From Lachnospiraceae bacterium UBA6987 (GTDB lineage: Bacteria > Bacillota > Clostridia > Lachnospirales > Lachnospiraceae): a stretch of 13,929 nucleotides of DNA. The notes under the pieces are model-generated. The model worked only from the letters and a program-made list of their open reading frames with translations. It was not told the DNA's origin and did not search any database. The stretch covers positions 1-13,929 of the forward strand of contig DJYD01000001.1 of the NCBI GenBank assembly GCA_002449955.1, read 5' to 3'. Shown here piece by piece: positions 1 through 7,051 of the stretch (positions within the stretch are counted from its first letter, which is position 1; every line of letters begins with the position of its first letter). The translations under genes and the position numbers were made by a program.

Positions 1-183
1 GCCACGCTTGATGTAACGGGTCATAGCAACACGGGCTGCTTCAATCTGGTTGGATTTGATCCAGGCAGGTTCGGAAGCAACTAAGCCCCAATCGCCATAC
101 GTCACCTTCGTGCCGCGGGTAGGCTTGCCGGCCATCGTGCCGCGGAACTGTTTACGACGTTTTACTCTCTTCGGCATTAACAT
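1..183 (-). CDS. rplP: 50S ribosomal protein L16 (N-terminal part, runs off the left edge)
   Basis: The first 61 codons are present, starting at the ATG at 181-183. The protein begins MLMPKRVKRRKQFRG, the standard opening of bacterial L16, and continues through a TYGDWGLVA stretch and the conserved IKSNQIEAARVAMTRYIKRG segment, typical of L16. L16 is a late-assembling large-subunit protein that helps position the aminoacyl end of A-site tRNA. Only two bases separate the rpsC stop from this start, so the gene is translated as part of the S10 operon and probably coupled to rpsC. The C-terminal half lies outside the window; nothing seen is abnormal. Confidence 0.97.
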   Translation of the reverse strand, partial: MLMPKRVKRRKQFRGTMAGKPTRGTKVTYGDWGLVASEPAWIKSNQIEAARVAMTRYIKRG

Positions 184-185
184 GA

Positions 186-845
186 TTAGTTCTCGCTCCC
201 TTCCTTATTTTTCCTGGCGGGAAGCACTTCCCCTTTGTAGATCCAGACCTTGACGCCAACCTTGCCGTAGGTGGTATCCGCTTCGGCAAAGCCATAGTCG
301 ATGTCCGCGCGAAGGGTCTGCAGCGGGATGGTGCCTTCGCTGTAGAATTCGGTGCGGGCGATGTCAGCACCGCCAAGTCTGCCGCCAACCGAGCACTTGA
401 TGCCCAGAGCGCCGCTCTTCAGCGCGCGGCCCATGTTAGACTTCACCGCACGGCGGTAGCCAACACGCTCTTCCAGCTGCTTGGCAATGTTCTCGGCGAC
501 CAGCTGCGCTTCCTTGTCGGGGCGCTTGATCTCCTTCACATCGATGAGGAGCTTCTTGGCCGTCAGCTTCTGCACGTCGGCCTTCAGGGCTTCGATTTCT
601 GCGCCGCCCTTGCCGATCACCATGCCGGGCTTCGCCGTGAATACGGTGACCTTTACGCGGTCGGAAGCACGTTCGATCGTGATCTTCGAAATGCCGGAAT
701 CATACAGTCTCTTTTTCAGATATGTGCGGATCTTGTGATCTTCTTCGATATTGTCAGCGAAATCCTTGCCGCCGGCATACCAGTTGGAGTCCCAGCCCTT
801 GATCACGCCGACTCTTAAGCCATGAGGATTAACTTTCTGTCCCAT
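186..845 (-). CDS. rpsC: 30S ribosomal protein S3
   Basis: This 219-residue protein begins MGQKVNPHGLRVGVIKGWDS, the normal S3 start, behind an AGGAGG site six bases upstream of the ATG at 843-845. An upstream in-frame ATG at 873-875 would add ten Arg-rich residues and overlap rplV, so it is rejected. A type-2 KH domain covers roughly residues 40-110 with its GxxG loop as VIGKGG (76-81). The C-terminal S3 signature (about 158-185, including ARTEFYSEG and LRADIDYG) is intact. S3 sits at the mRNA entry channel of the small subunit and contributes to mRNA unwinding. Length matches the family. One base separates it from the rplV stop, which suggests translational coupling. Confidence 0.98.
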   Translation of the reverse strand: MGQKVNPHGLRVGVIKGWDSNWYAGGKDFADNIEEDHKIRTYLKKRLYDSGISKITIERASDRVKVTVFTAKPGMVIGKGGAEIEALKADVQKLTAKKLLIDVKEIKRPDKEAQLVAENIAKQLEERVGYRRAVKSNMGRALKSGALGIKCSVGGRLGGADIARTEFYSEGTIPLQTLRADIDYGFAEADTTYGKVGVKVWIYKGEVLPARKNKEGSEN

Positions 846-846
846 A

Positions 847-1251
847 TCAGGCCTCCTTCTCTTTCTGCTTCTCATCCAGCACGATGGTGATGTGGCTCAT
901 GCGCTTCTCGATGCGGTAGGCACGGCCCTGTGCGCGGGGATGAATGCGTTTCATGGTCGGTGCCTTGTTGGCGTAGCACTCGGCAACATAGAGATTGTTC
1001 ACATCGAGACCGTTGTTGTTCTCCGCATTGGCGATAGCGGATTTCAGCAGCTTGGTCACGAGCTCGGAGCCGTAACGGGGATTATAAGTCACAATAGCCA
1101 GAGCAGTCTGTGCGTCCTTGCCGCGGATCGCATCCAGAACAAAGCAGGCTTTCTGAACAGAAATGCGTGCGTAAGAGAGCTTCGCCGAAGGGCGGGTATC
1201 CTTCTGGGCATTTCTTTCACGTTTGATTTGAGATCTGTGTCCTTTTGCCAT
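847..1251 (-). CDS. rplV: 50S ribosomal protein L22
   Basis: The 134-residue protein begins MAKGHRSQIKRERN, an N-terminal extension common in clostridial L22. The core fold follows (ARISVQKACFVLDAIRGKDA) and the long beta-hairpin region near residues 85-110 (YANKAPTMKRIHPRAQGRAY), which in known structures lines the peptide exit tunnel and is where macrolide-resistance changes fall. The hairpin tip looks normal, with no insertion or deletion. An AGGAGG site lies nine bases upstream of the ATG at 1249-1251. It lies between rpsS (19-base gap) and rpsC (1-base gap) in the S10 operon. Confidence 0.98.
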   Translation of the reverse strand: MAKGHRSQIKRERNAQKDTRPSAKLSYARISVQKACFVLDAIRGKDAQTALAIVTYNPRYGSELVTKLLKSAIANAENNNGLDVNNLYVAECYANKAPTMKRIHPRAQGRAYRIEKRMSHITIVLDEKQKEKEA

Positions 1252-1270
1252 GGATGATTACCTCCTTCCC

Positions 1271-1549
1271 TTACCTTCCGGAACTCTTCTCGTCTTTGCC
1301 GTGGCCGCGATAGGTACGGGTGACAACGAATTCGCCAAGCTTGTGACCGACCATGTCTTCGGTGACATATACCGGAACATGCTTGCGGCCGTCATGCACA
1401 GCAATCGTGTGGCCGACCATGTTCGGGAAAATCGTCGAGCGGCGGGACCAGGTCTTGATGACGGATTTCTGTCCGGACGCGTTTAATGCTTCAACCTTTT
1501 TCATCAGACTTTCGTCTACGAAAGGGCCTTTCTTTAATGAACGAGCCAT
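1271..1549 (-). CDS. rpsS: 30S ribosomal protein S19
   Basis: This 92-residue protein opens MARSLKKGPFVDESLMKKVE and contains the S19 signature around residues 51-75 (VHDGRKHVPVYVTEDMVGHK), ending in the RTYRGH motif. S19 forms part of the head of the 30S subunit with S13 and contacts bridge B1. The site GGGAGG lies six bases upstream of the ATG at 1547-1549, inside the 12-base gap after rplB. Length and sequence are ordinary. Confidence 0.98.
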   Translation of the reverse strand: MARSLKKGPFVDESLMKKVEALNASGQKSVIKTWSRRSTIFPNMVGHTIAVHDGRKHVPVYVTEDMVGHKLGEFVVTRTYRGHGKDEKSSGR

Positions 1550-1561
1550 GATTTACCTCCC

Positions 1562-2407
1562 TTACTTCACCAGCTTGCCGTCGCGGCGTCTGACGATCAT
1601 CTTGTTGGACTGTTTCTTGGCCTTGCGGGTCTTGTAACCCAGAGCAGGCTTGCCCCAAGGAGTGCTGGGGCCGGGACGTCCGATAGGCGCTCTGCCTTCG
1701 CCGCCGCCGTGCGGGTGATCGTTCGGGTTCATGACGGAGCCGCGGACCGTAGGACGAATGCCCATGTGGCGCTTGCGGCCGGCCTTACCGAGGTTGACCA
1801 GGTTGTGCTCGCCGTTGCCTACGACTCCGATCGTGGCGCGGCATTCGATGGGGACCATACGCATCTCGCCGGAAGGGAGACGCAGGGTGGCATACTTGCC
1901 TTCCTTGGCCATCATCTGCGCGCTGCCGCCTGCTGCACGGACCATCTGACCGCCGCGGCCGGGCACGAGCTCGATGTTGTGGACCTGCGCACCGATCGGG
2001 ATGTTCGCAAGCGGCAGGCAGTTGCCGAGCTTCGCTTCAGCGTTCGGACCGCTGACAACCGTCATGCCGTCCGTCAGTCCTTCGGGAGCAAGGATGTAGG
2101 CCTTGGCACCGTCTGCGTAGCAGATCAGTGCGATGTTCGCGGTGCGGTTCGGATCGTATTCGATGCCGATGACCTTCGCGGGAATGCCGTCCTTGGAATT
2201 GCGCTTGTAGTCAATGATTCTGTATTTTCTGCGAACGCCGCCGCCCTGGTGACGGACAGTGATCTTGCCCTGATTGTTGCGGCCGGCATTCTTTTTCAGC
2301 GACACCGTCAGGGATTTTTCCGGGGTCTTCTTGGTCACAGCCGCGAAGTCAAGTCCGGTCATCTGCCGTCTGGACGGTGTATACGGATTATACTTTTTGA
2401 TGCCCAT
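1562..2407 (-). CDS. rplB: 50S ribosomal protein L2
   Basis: This 281-residue protein begins MGIKKYNPYTPSRRQMTGLD. The OB-fold and SH3-like domains of L2 are recognisable. The C-terminal signature PNDHPHGGGEGRAPIG (228-243) is complete, including the His in the PHGGG segment that is linked to peptidyl-transferase function. The end is basic (RKAKKQSNKMIVRRRDGKLVK). L2 binds 23S rRNA domain IV and supports subunit association. The ribosome binding site AAGGAG is 11 bases upstream, and the 62-base gap from rplW contains a small hairpin. Confidence 0.98.
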   Translation of the reverse strand: MGIKKYNPYTPSRRQMTGLDFAAVTKKTPEKSLTVSLKKNAGRNNQGKITVRHQGGGVRRKYRIIDYKRNSKDGIPAKVIGIEYDPNRTANIALICYADGAKAYILAPEGLTDGMTVVSGPNAEAKLGNCLPLANIPIGAQVHNIELVPGRGGQMVRAAGGSAQMMAKEGKYATLRLPSGEMRMVPIECRATIGVVGNGEHNLVNLGKAGRKRHMGIRPTVRGSVMNPNDHPHGGGEGRAPIGRPGPSTPWGKPALGYKTRKAKKQSNKMIVRRRDGKLVK

Positions 2408-2436
2408 TTTGATGAATTCTCCTTTATTTCTTTATC

Positions 2437-2455
2437 ACGGCGCGGGATACGCCGT
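2437..2455 (-). other. Small hairpin in the rplW-rplB gap
   Basis: On the transcribed (minus) strand the arms ACGGCG and CGCCGT form a perfect 6-bp stem around a 7-base loop, midway between the rplW stop and the rplB ribosome binding site. There is no T-run after it, so it is not an obvious terminator. It may be an RNA-processing or stabilising element, but its function cannot be told from the sequence. Confidence 0.35.
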
Positions 2456-2469
2456 ATAGCGGAAGGAGC

Positions 2470-2769
2470 TTACAGTCCTTCGAAGATCTCGATGTCGGCG
2501 CTGTCGGCAGAAAGCGTGACGATCGCTTTTTTGCGCTTGGCAGTACGGCCTTCCACCATGCCGCGGCGGCGCTTCTTGCCGTCCAGATTCATGGTGTTGA
2601 CGGAAACGACCTTGGTGCCGGCGAAGAGCTTCTCCACGGCATCCTTGACCTGGGTCTTCGTGGCCTGCGGATTGACATAGAAGGTGTACTTCTTGTCCGC
2701 CATCATGTTCATGCTTTTTTCGGTAATCACGGGGCGAAGCACGACGTCATAGTATTTCAGGTCTGCCAT
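2470..2769 (-). CDS. rplW: 50S ribosomal protein L23
   Basis: This 99-residue protein has the L23 pattern: YDVVLRPVITEKSM near the N terminus, YTFYVNPQATKTQVKDAVEKLF in the middle and the basic KKRRRGMVEGRTAKRKKAIVTL segment, which contacts 23S rRNA. L23 lies at the exit of the peptide tunnel and is the docking site for trigger factor and SRP. Its ATG overlaps the rplD stop by one base (TAATG), an arrangement that favours translational coupling; the AGGAGG site is inside the end of rplD. Confidence 0.98.
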   Translation of the reverse strand: MADLKYYDVVLRPVITEKSMNMMADKKYTFYVNPQATKTQVKDAVEKLFAGTKVVSVNTMNLDGKKRRRGMVEGRTAKRKKAIVTLSADSADIEIFEGL

Positions 2770-3389
2770 TATGCGTATACCTCCTCAATCGTTTCCACGG
2801 CGGAACGGGTGAGCAGCATGCTGTCGTATTTCAGAATGTCATAGACATTGATGCTGTTGACCTGGGCCGTCTTGACATCGGGAATGTTGCGGGCGGAGAG
2901 GATCACGTTTTCGTCGATCTCATCCAGCACCACGAGGGCCTTGTTCAGATTCAGGGCCTTCAGCATGGCGCCAAAGGTCTTGGTCTTCGGAGCGTCCATG
3001 GACAGGTCATCGATCACATAGAACTTGTTCTCGTTGACGCGGCTGGTCAGTGCGCTCTTTAAGGCAGCTCTCTTTTCCTTCTTGTTCAGCTTGAAGCTGT
3101 AGCTGCGGGGAGTCGGGGCAAATACTACGCCGCCGCCCTTCCACTGCGGTGAACGGGTCGAACCCTGGCGGGCATGACCGGTGCCTTTCTGACGATAAGG
3201 CTTGCGGCCGCCTCCGCTGACTTCGCCGCGGGTCTTGGCTTTCTGCGTGCCCTGACGGTCATTCGCGAGCTGCTGCACCACGGCCATGTGCACGAGGTGC
3301 TCATTGATGTCCACGCCGAAGATCGCATCGTTTAATTCGATCTGGCCGACGGCGTTTCCTTCCATATTATAAACAGTTACGTTTGCCAT
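2769..3389 (-). CDS. rplD: 50S ribosomal protein L4
   Basis: This 206-residue protein contains the long L4 loop (about residues 45-98) with the conserved KPYRQKGTGHARQGSTRSP stretch, which reaches into the exit-tunnel wall near L22. The C-terminal Rossmann-like half includes DLSMDAPKTKTF and ALVVLDE. In gammaproteobacteria L4 is also the autogenous repressor of the S10 operon, acting on the rpsJ leader; whether it does so here is unknown, but the rpsJ leader in this window is highly structured. The site AAAGGAG lies ten bases upstream of the ATG. Length is normal for the family. Confidence 0.98.
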   Translation of the reverse strand: MANVTVYNMEGNAVGQIELNDAIFGVDINEHLVHMAVVQQLANDRQGTQKAKTRGEVSGGGRKPYRQKGTGHARQGSTRSPQWKGGGVVFAPTPRSYSFKLNKKEKRAALKSALTSRVNENKFYVIDDLSMDAPKTKTFGAMLKALNLNKALVVLDEIDENVILSARNIPDVKTAQVNSINVYDILKYDSMLLTRSAVETIEEVYA

Positions 3390-3413
3390 CGCTTGCTATC
3401 TCCTTTCCTATGA

Positions 3414-4037
3414 TCAGGCCTTCACGGTCTCTTTTAAGGTGACGAGGGCCTTCTTCGGTCCGGGAACGGAGCCCTTGACCAGGAGCAGGTTCTCGGCCGC
3501 ATCGACGCGGACCACTTCCAGGTTCTGCACGGTGATGGTGCGGCTGCCCATGTGACCGGCCATTCTCTTGCCCTTGAAGACACGGCTGGGATCGGAGCAG
3601 GCGCCGTTGGAGCCGGCATGACGGTGGTACTTGGAACCGTGGGTCATCGGGCCGCGGTGCAGGCCGTGACGGTGGATGGCACCCTGGAATCCTTTGCCCT
3701 TGGAGACAGCCGTTGCATCGACCTTGTCGCCGGCTTCAAAGATATCCGCCTTGATTTCGTCGCCGAGCTTGTATTCGCCTTCGAGCTTGAACTCGCGGAC
3801 GAAGCGCTTGCAGGCCACGCCGGCCTTGGCGAAATGTCCCTTCAGGGGCTTGCTTACGCGGTCTTCCTTCTTATCCTGATAGGCGACCTGGACAGCGGTA
3901 TAACCGTCATTGTCCACGGTCTTGATCTGTGTCACGGCGCAGGGGCCGGCCAACAGGACCGTTACCGGAGTCAGGACACCGTTCTCGTCGAAGATCTGCG
4001 TCATTCCGACTTTGGTTGCTAAAATTGCTTTCTTCAT
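3414..4037 (-). CDS. rplC: 50S ribosomal protein L3
   Basis: This 207-residue protein begins MKKAILATKVGMTQIFDENG and carries the L3 signature around residues 112-125 (SKGKGFQGAIHRHG), followed by the loop GPMTHGSKYHRHAGSNGA that approaches the peptidyl-transferase centre. The methylated Gln of E. coli L3 has no counterpart in this loop, which reads GSNGACSDPSRVF; other Gram-positive L3 proteins also lack it, so this is not a defect. The AGGAGG site is five bases from the ATG. It follows rpsJ after an 87-base gap containing an AT-rich stretch and a hairpin. Confidence 0.98.
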   Translation of the reverse strand: MKKAILATKVGMTQIFDENGVLTPVTVLLAGPCAVTQIKTVDNDGYTAVQVAYQDKKEDRVSKPLKGHFAKAGVACKRFVREFKLEGEYKLGDEIKADIFEAGDKVDATAVSKGKGFQGAIHRHGLHRGPMTHGSKYHRHAGSNGACSDPSRVFKGKRMAGHMGSRTITVQNLEVVRVDAAENLLLVKGSVPGPKKALVTLKETVKA

Positions 4038-4054
4038 CTTTTCCTCCTACAGCG

Positions 4055-4069
4055 GAGCGCACAGCGCTC
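4055..4069 (-). other. Compact hairpin just ahead of the rplC ribosome binding site
   Basis: In the rpsJ-rplC gap the minus strand reads GAGCGC-TGT-GCGCTC, a perfect 6-bp stem with a 3-base loop. It ends five bases before the AGGAGG of rplC. No T-run follows. It could be an RNase processing point or could modulate rplC translation; the structure is visible, the role is a guess. Confidence 0.4.
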
Positions 4070-4124
4070 ATACTAGAATTTTTTGCCCGTTATTTTTTTG
4101 CTGTTTTTACTGTATTGGTGTTAA

Positions 4125-4442
4125 TTATTTCGCCTTCATGCGGATGTTGATATCCACGCCGGCAGGAACCTCGAGAGTGGACAGCGCGTCGATCGTCTTC
4201 TGGTTCGGATTGATGATGTCGATCAGACGCTTGTGAGTCCGCTGCTCAAACTGTTCGCGGGAATCCTTGTACTTATGAACAGCACGCAGGATCGTCACGA
4301 TCTCACGCTTCGTGGGAAGCGGGACGGGACCGCTGACCTGTGCGCCGGTCCGCTTCACAGCTTCGACGATCTCCGCCGCGCTGCGGTCCACAGACTGGTG
4401 TTCGTAAGCCTTCAGGGTGATTCTCATGATTTGGTTTGCCAT
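4125..4442 (-). CDS. rpsJ: 30S ribosomal protein S10
   Basis: The start chosen is the ATG at 4440-4442, giving a 105-residue protein beginning MANQIMRITLKAYEHQSVD, in line with other S10 proteins. A longer reading from 4532 would add 30 residues with no S10 similarity and would lie in the structured leader. The characteristic AVHKYKDSREQFEQRTHKRLIDI and LEVPAGVDINIRMK segments are present. S10 belongs to the 30S head and also partners NusB in antitermination. The site AAGGAGG lies 11 bases upstream, a slightly long spacing with a run of T between, directly after a 7-bp hairpin. It is the first gene of the S10 operon. Confidence 0.98.
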   Translation of the reverse strand: MANQIMRITLKAYEHQSVDRSAAEIVEAVKRTGAQVSGPVPLPTKREIVTILRAVHKYKDSREQFEQRTHKRLIDIINPNQKTIDALSTLEVPAGVDINIRMKAK

Positions 4443-4666
4443 AAAAAAAGTCGCCTCCTTATTCGTACTTTTCGGGGAAGTACGACAAGCGGTGACTGTA
4501 CACGCCTCCGTGTGTGTCCTGAGACTGTTCACACGTTATCTCTGTTTTTCACAGATTGTTTGGTACAGTGACTTGTCGCCAGTTTCCTAACTTGACATTC
4601 GCTCCACGGAAAACCTGCCACGGGCGGGCAGCAACCTCACGCTTCACCGCTATCAATGTCACAGCA
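4443..4666 (-). promoter_or_regulatory. Structured 5' leader of the S10 operon
   Basis: Read on the minus strand, this leader can fold into several stems. A long-range closing stem pairs 4578-4572 (CGACAAG) with 4489-4483 (CTTGTCG) and 4569-4563 (ACTGTAC) with 4501-4495 (GTACAGT). The two blocks are separated by a 2-base versus 5-base internal loop, giving 14 Watson-Crick pairs in all. Inside it are two hairpins: TCTGT-GAAAA-ACAGA and a CGTGTG/CACACG stem. After it comes CGTACTT-CCCCGAA-AAGTACG, a 7-bp stem ending just before the rpsJ ribosome binding site. Further upstream is a 5-bp CTGCC/GGCAG hairpin (4615-4631) followed by GTTTT. Such a leader is consistent with autogenous control, as known for L4 on S10 leaders in gammaproteobacteria; the ligand here is unknown. 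The 5' limit depends on the promoter call. Confidence 0.6.
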
Positions 4667-4672
4667 AGGGAT

Positions 4673-4701
4673 AATTTATCACAGGAAAAGGATCTTTGCA
4701 A
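4673..4701 (-). promoter_or_regulatory. Candidate sigma-A promoter of the S10 operon
   Basis: On the minus strand there is TTGCAA at 4701-4696, a 17-base spacer and TAAATT at 4678-4673. Both hexamers match the consensus at four of six positions. The stretch just upstream (about 4702-4740) is very A-rich on the minus strand, with several A-tracts, like an UP element of a strong ribosomal promoter. Transcription would start near 4666, giving a leader of about 220 bases. No better minus-strand promoter was found between the prs terminator and rpsJ. Confidence 0.45.
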
Positions 4702-4817
4702 GCGAAATATCACTTTATTTTCTTTTGTTTTTGCTTAAGATTCTTAGGATTTTTCTGCAGAAAATGAGGCGAAAACGGTGGTTTGAACAAGCCCTCACAA
4801 ATCTTGTGGGTCCATGC

Positions 4818-4847
4818 AAAAAGACCCCCAAATATGGGGGCCTTTTT
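4818..4847 (-). terminator. Intrinsic terminator after prs
   Basis: The minus strand has CCCCCA-TATT-TGGGGG, a 6-bp stem with a 4-base loop, flanked by AAAAAG on the left and TCTTTTT on the right. It lies 19 bases after the prs stop. The flanking A and T runs make it look bidirectional, but no plus-strand gene needs it. Confidence 0.9.
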
Positions 4848-4865
4848 GCTTACGGCATACAGAGA

Positions 4866-5993
4866 TCAGGCTTCCTTCAGCTTGCTCGTGATCTTCTCGG
4901 AGGGGGTGATCAGCTTCTCCATGGAGGCGTTGTGGTTCAGGGTGTCTACAAGGCTTGCCAGGTATTCGCTCATATCCACGGAGACATAATAGTCGCGGCG
5001 CAGCGTTTCCGGGTTCTGGTAGATCAGATTCGTGGTCAGGACCTTGTCGATATAGCCCTCTTCCACGGCCTTGTCAAAGCGTTCCATGCCGGAGGTGAAG
5101 AGGCCGAAGCTTGCGCAGGCAATCACCCGCTTGGCTCCGCGGGACTTAAGCTGCTTGCCGACATCGATGATCGAGTCGCCGGATGCAATCATATCATCCA
5201 CAACGATCGCAGTCTTGCCCTCAAGGGATTCGCCCAGGTATTCGTGAGCAATGATCGGGTTCTTGCCGTTCACCACGCGCGTATAGTCGCGGCGTTTGTA
5301 GAACATGCTGACGTTGACGCCCAGGATATTGGCAAAGTAAATGGCCCGCTCCACGGCGCCCTCATCCGGGCTGATGATCAGCACATGATCTTTGTCAAAA
5401 TCTTCATGAAGATCCAGGTTGATCAGCGTCTTGACGAACTGGTAGCTCGTCGGCATGCTGTCAAAACCGGACAGCGGAACGGCGTTGCAGATGCGCGGAT
5501 CGTGGGCATCAAAGGTGATGATATTGTCCACGCCGTAGCTGGCAAGCTCCTGCAGCATCATGGCGCTGTCAAGCGACTCACGGCCGGTGCGGCGGTGCTG
5601 ACGGCTTTCATAGAGGAAAGGCATCACCACATTGATGCGGGCCGGTTTACCCGTGCAGGCAGCGATCACGCGTTTCAGGTTCTGGTAGTGGTCGTCCGGA
5701 GACATGGGGTTCGGTCTTCCGTTCATGGTGTACTTCACGCTGTAATTGCACACATCCACCATAATGTACAGGTCATAGCCTCTGACTGTCTGCTTCAGCT
5801 GCGCCTTGGCTTCGCCGCTGCTGAAGCGGGGAAGATCCACCTCGATCATATACGAGTCTTCCTGATAGCCGGCCTGATCGCTCTCCCGGTTCGCCCTCCA
5901 GGCAACCAGGTAAGCATTCACCTGTTTCGCCAGCTTTTCGCAGCCGGGAAGTGCAATGATCCCCAGCGGTCCGTAATGTTTCCTAATCTCCAT
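4866..5993 (-). CDS. prs: Ribose-phosphate pyrophosphokinase (PRPP synthetase), divergent long form
   Basis: PRPP synthetase makes 5-phosphoribosyl-1-pyrophosphate from ribose 5-phosphate and ATP for nucleotide, His and Trp synthesis. The 375-residue form starting at the ATG at 5991-5993 is preferred, because AAGGGGGG lies four bases upstream; another ATG at 6012-6014 would add seven residues. Family motifs are recognisable but altered: PFLYESRQHRR (125-135), FDAHDP (161-166, replacing the usual DLHA segment), SPDEGAVERA (208-217), KRRDY (233-237) and the PRPP loop VVDDMIASGDS (264-274). The classical enzyme is about 315 residues, so this is longer, with extra sequence at the N terminus and near residues 85-105. 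It follows the helicase-loader gene after 71 bases with no obvious terminator and ends at a clear terminator. Confidence 0.9.
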   Translation of the reverse strand: MEIRKHYGPLGIIALPGCEKLAKQVNAYLVAWRANRESDQAGYQEDSYMIEVDLPRFSSGEAKAQLKQTVRGYDLYIMVDVCNYSVKYTMNGRPNPMSPDDHYQNLKRVIAACTGKPARINVVMPFLYESRQHRRTGRESLDSAMMLQELASYGVDNIITFDAHDPRICNAVPLSGFDSMPTSYQFVKTLINLDLHEDFDKDHVLIISPDEGAVERAIYFANILGVNVSMFYKRRDYTRVVNGKNPIIAHEYLGESLEGKTAIVVDDMIASGDSIIDVGKQLKSRGAKRVIACASFGLFTSGMERFDKAVEEGYIDKVLTTNLIYQNPETLRRDYYVSVDMSEYLASLVDTLNHNASMEKLITPSEKITSKLKEA

Positions 5994-6064
5994 AATGCCC
6001 CCTTTTCGCAGCATTTTTATTATTGATCCTCTGCCTTAAAGCCTTTCCCTGCAGAAGTGACCAT

Positions 6065-7051
6065 TCACAAATTGATCCGGCGGCTGCGCAGCGATGTTCT
6101 TAAATCATCGCCCCCGAAGGGCAGCGTCTGATAGCACAGCAGCCGCGAAGCGATCCGCTCGATATACCGGTGTCTGATATCATCCGGCGTCAGGTTCGTG
6201 GAAATGATCGTCGACTGTTTCTTGTTCATGCGTCTGTCGATCGTCTCCTCCATGAGGGACAGATTGGCCGTTGTCTCGATCTCCGTTCCCAGGTCATCGA
6301 TGATCAGAAGATCCGTGGAGTCCATCAGGTCCTCGATGGTCTGTTCGCTTCTGCCGAAGGCCATATCGGCGAGCAGACGGAAATATTCCACCGCGGTCAT
6401 GTACACCACCGCCCAGCCCTCTTTCATCAGCGTCCCGGCAATGCAGTTGCATAAAAATGTTTTGCCGGTGCCGGTCGGACCGTAGAGCAGCATGTTCTGC
6501 ATCCTGCTGCCGAAATTCTTAACAAAATTCTTCGCCGCACGCAGGTTTTTAACCATGACGTTCCTGGCGGAGTCGCCGCCGAGATTTGCCACATCCGGTC
6601 TTGTATCAAAACGCGTGATATCAAAATTGTCGAAGCTTTCCTCGTTCACGCGGTCCCAAAGGGCGGAATCATGGTACAGGACGCTTACAAGCGTGGGCCG
6701 GAAGCAGACACATTTTCCTTTGTCCGTATACCCGGTATCTTTGCAGAGCGGGCAGGCCCATCGGGGTTCCAGATCCGCCAGAGTATAGCCGGCCTCCTGC
6801 AGCAGCGTTTCCTTCATGAGGATCTGCGCCCGAATCTGCTTGTCGATCTCCGCTGCAAGTCGCAGGCTTCCGCCGCGCTTTGCCTCGATCAGGCGTCCGC
6901 GAAGCTCGGCCTGTTCTCTTTCGAGGCGCGGGAACTCCGGCACAGCCTTCTCGATAGCGGCGCGCTTTCTCTCCGCCTCATCCCATGCACGGTTTCTTCT
7001 TTCCAGATAGATCTGTTCGATCTGATCGATCTGCTGATTTGTGAGCGGCAT
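6065..7051 (-). CDS. DnaC/DnaI-type helicase loader (AAA+ ATP-binding protein)
   Basis: This 328-residue protein has a long, charged, probably coiled N-terminal region (about 1-90). A four-Cys motif follows (C100, C103, C114, C116), a likely zinc site as in B. subtilis DnaI. Then comes an AAA+ ATPase: Walker A GPTGTGKT (191-198), Walker B LLIIDDLG (248-255), sensor STNL (284-287) and a RIASRL box (299-304) with a candidate arginine finger. Such proteins load the replicative helicase at the origin and at restarting forks. Its ATG directly follows the stop of the DnaD-domain gene with no gap, and its ribosome binding site (GGAGGAGAA) lies inside that gene, so the two are very probably translated together. 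Confidence 0.92.
   Translation of the reverse strand: MPLTNQQIDQIEQIYLERRNRAWDEAERKRAAIEKAVPEFPRLEREQAELRGRLIEAKRGGSLRLAAEIDKQIRAQILMKETLLQEAGYTLADLEPRWACPLCKDTGYTDKGKCVCFRPTLVSVLYHDSALWDRVNEESFDNFDITRFDTRPDVANLGGDSARNVMVKNLRAAKNFVKNFGSRMQNMLLYGPTGTGKTFLCNCIAGTLMKEGWAVVYMTAVEYFRLLADMAFGRSEQTIEDLMDSTDLLIIDDLGTEIETTANLSLMEETIDRRMNKKQSTIISTNLTPDDIRHRYIERIASRLLCYQTLPFGGDDLRTSLRSRRINL

Noticed and set aside
1709..2680. A 323-codon open frame on the plus strand opposite rplB and rplW
   Set aside because: It crosses two ribosomal-protein genes and their gap in antisense and has no independent support.
4545..4553. A DnaA-box match (TTTTTCACA) on the plus strand
   Set aside because: Single match, expected about once in a window this size, and explained by the hairpin in the rpsJ leader.
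4592..4597. A perfect TTGACA -35 element on the plus strand
   Set aside because: No -10 element lies at a usable distance and no plus-strand gene follows.
4656..6026. A 456-codon open frame on the plus strand opposite prs
   Set aside because: It is antisense to a confidently identified gene over nearly its whole length, has no ribosome binding site and shows no recognisable domain. Its composition (many His, Val, Ala, Asp) is that of a mirrored coding frame.
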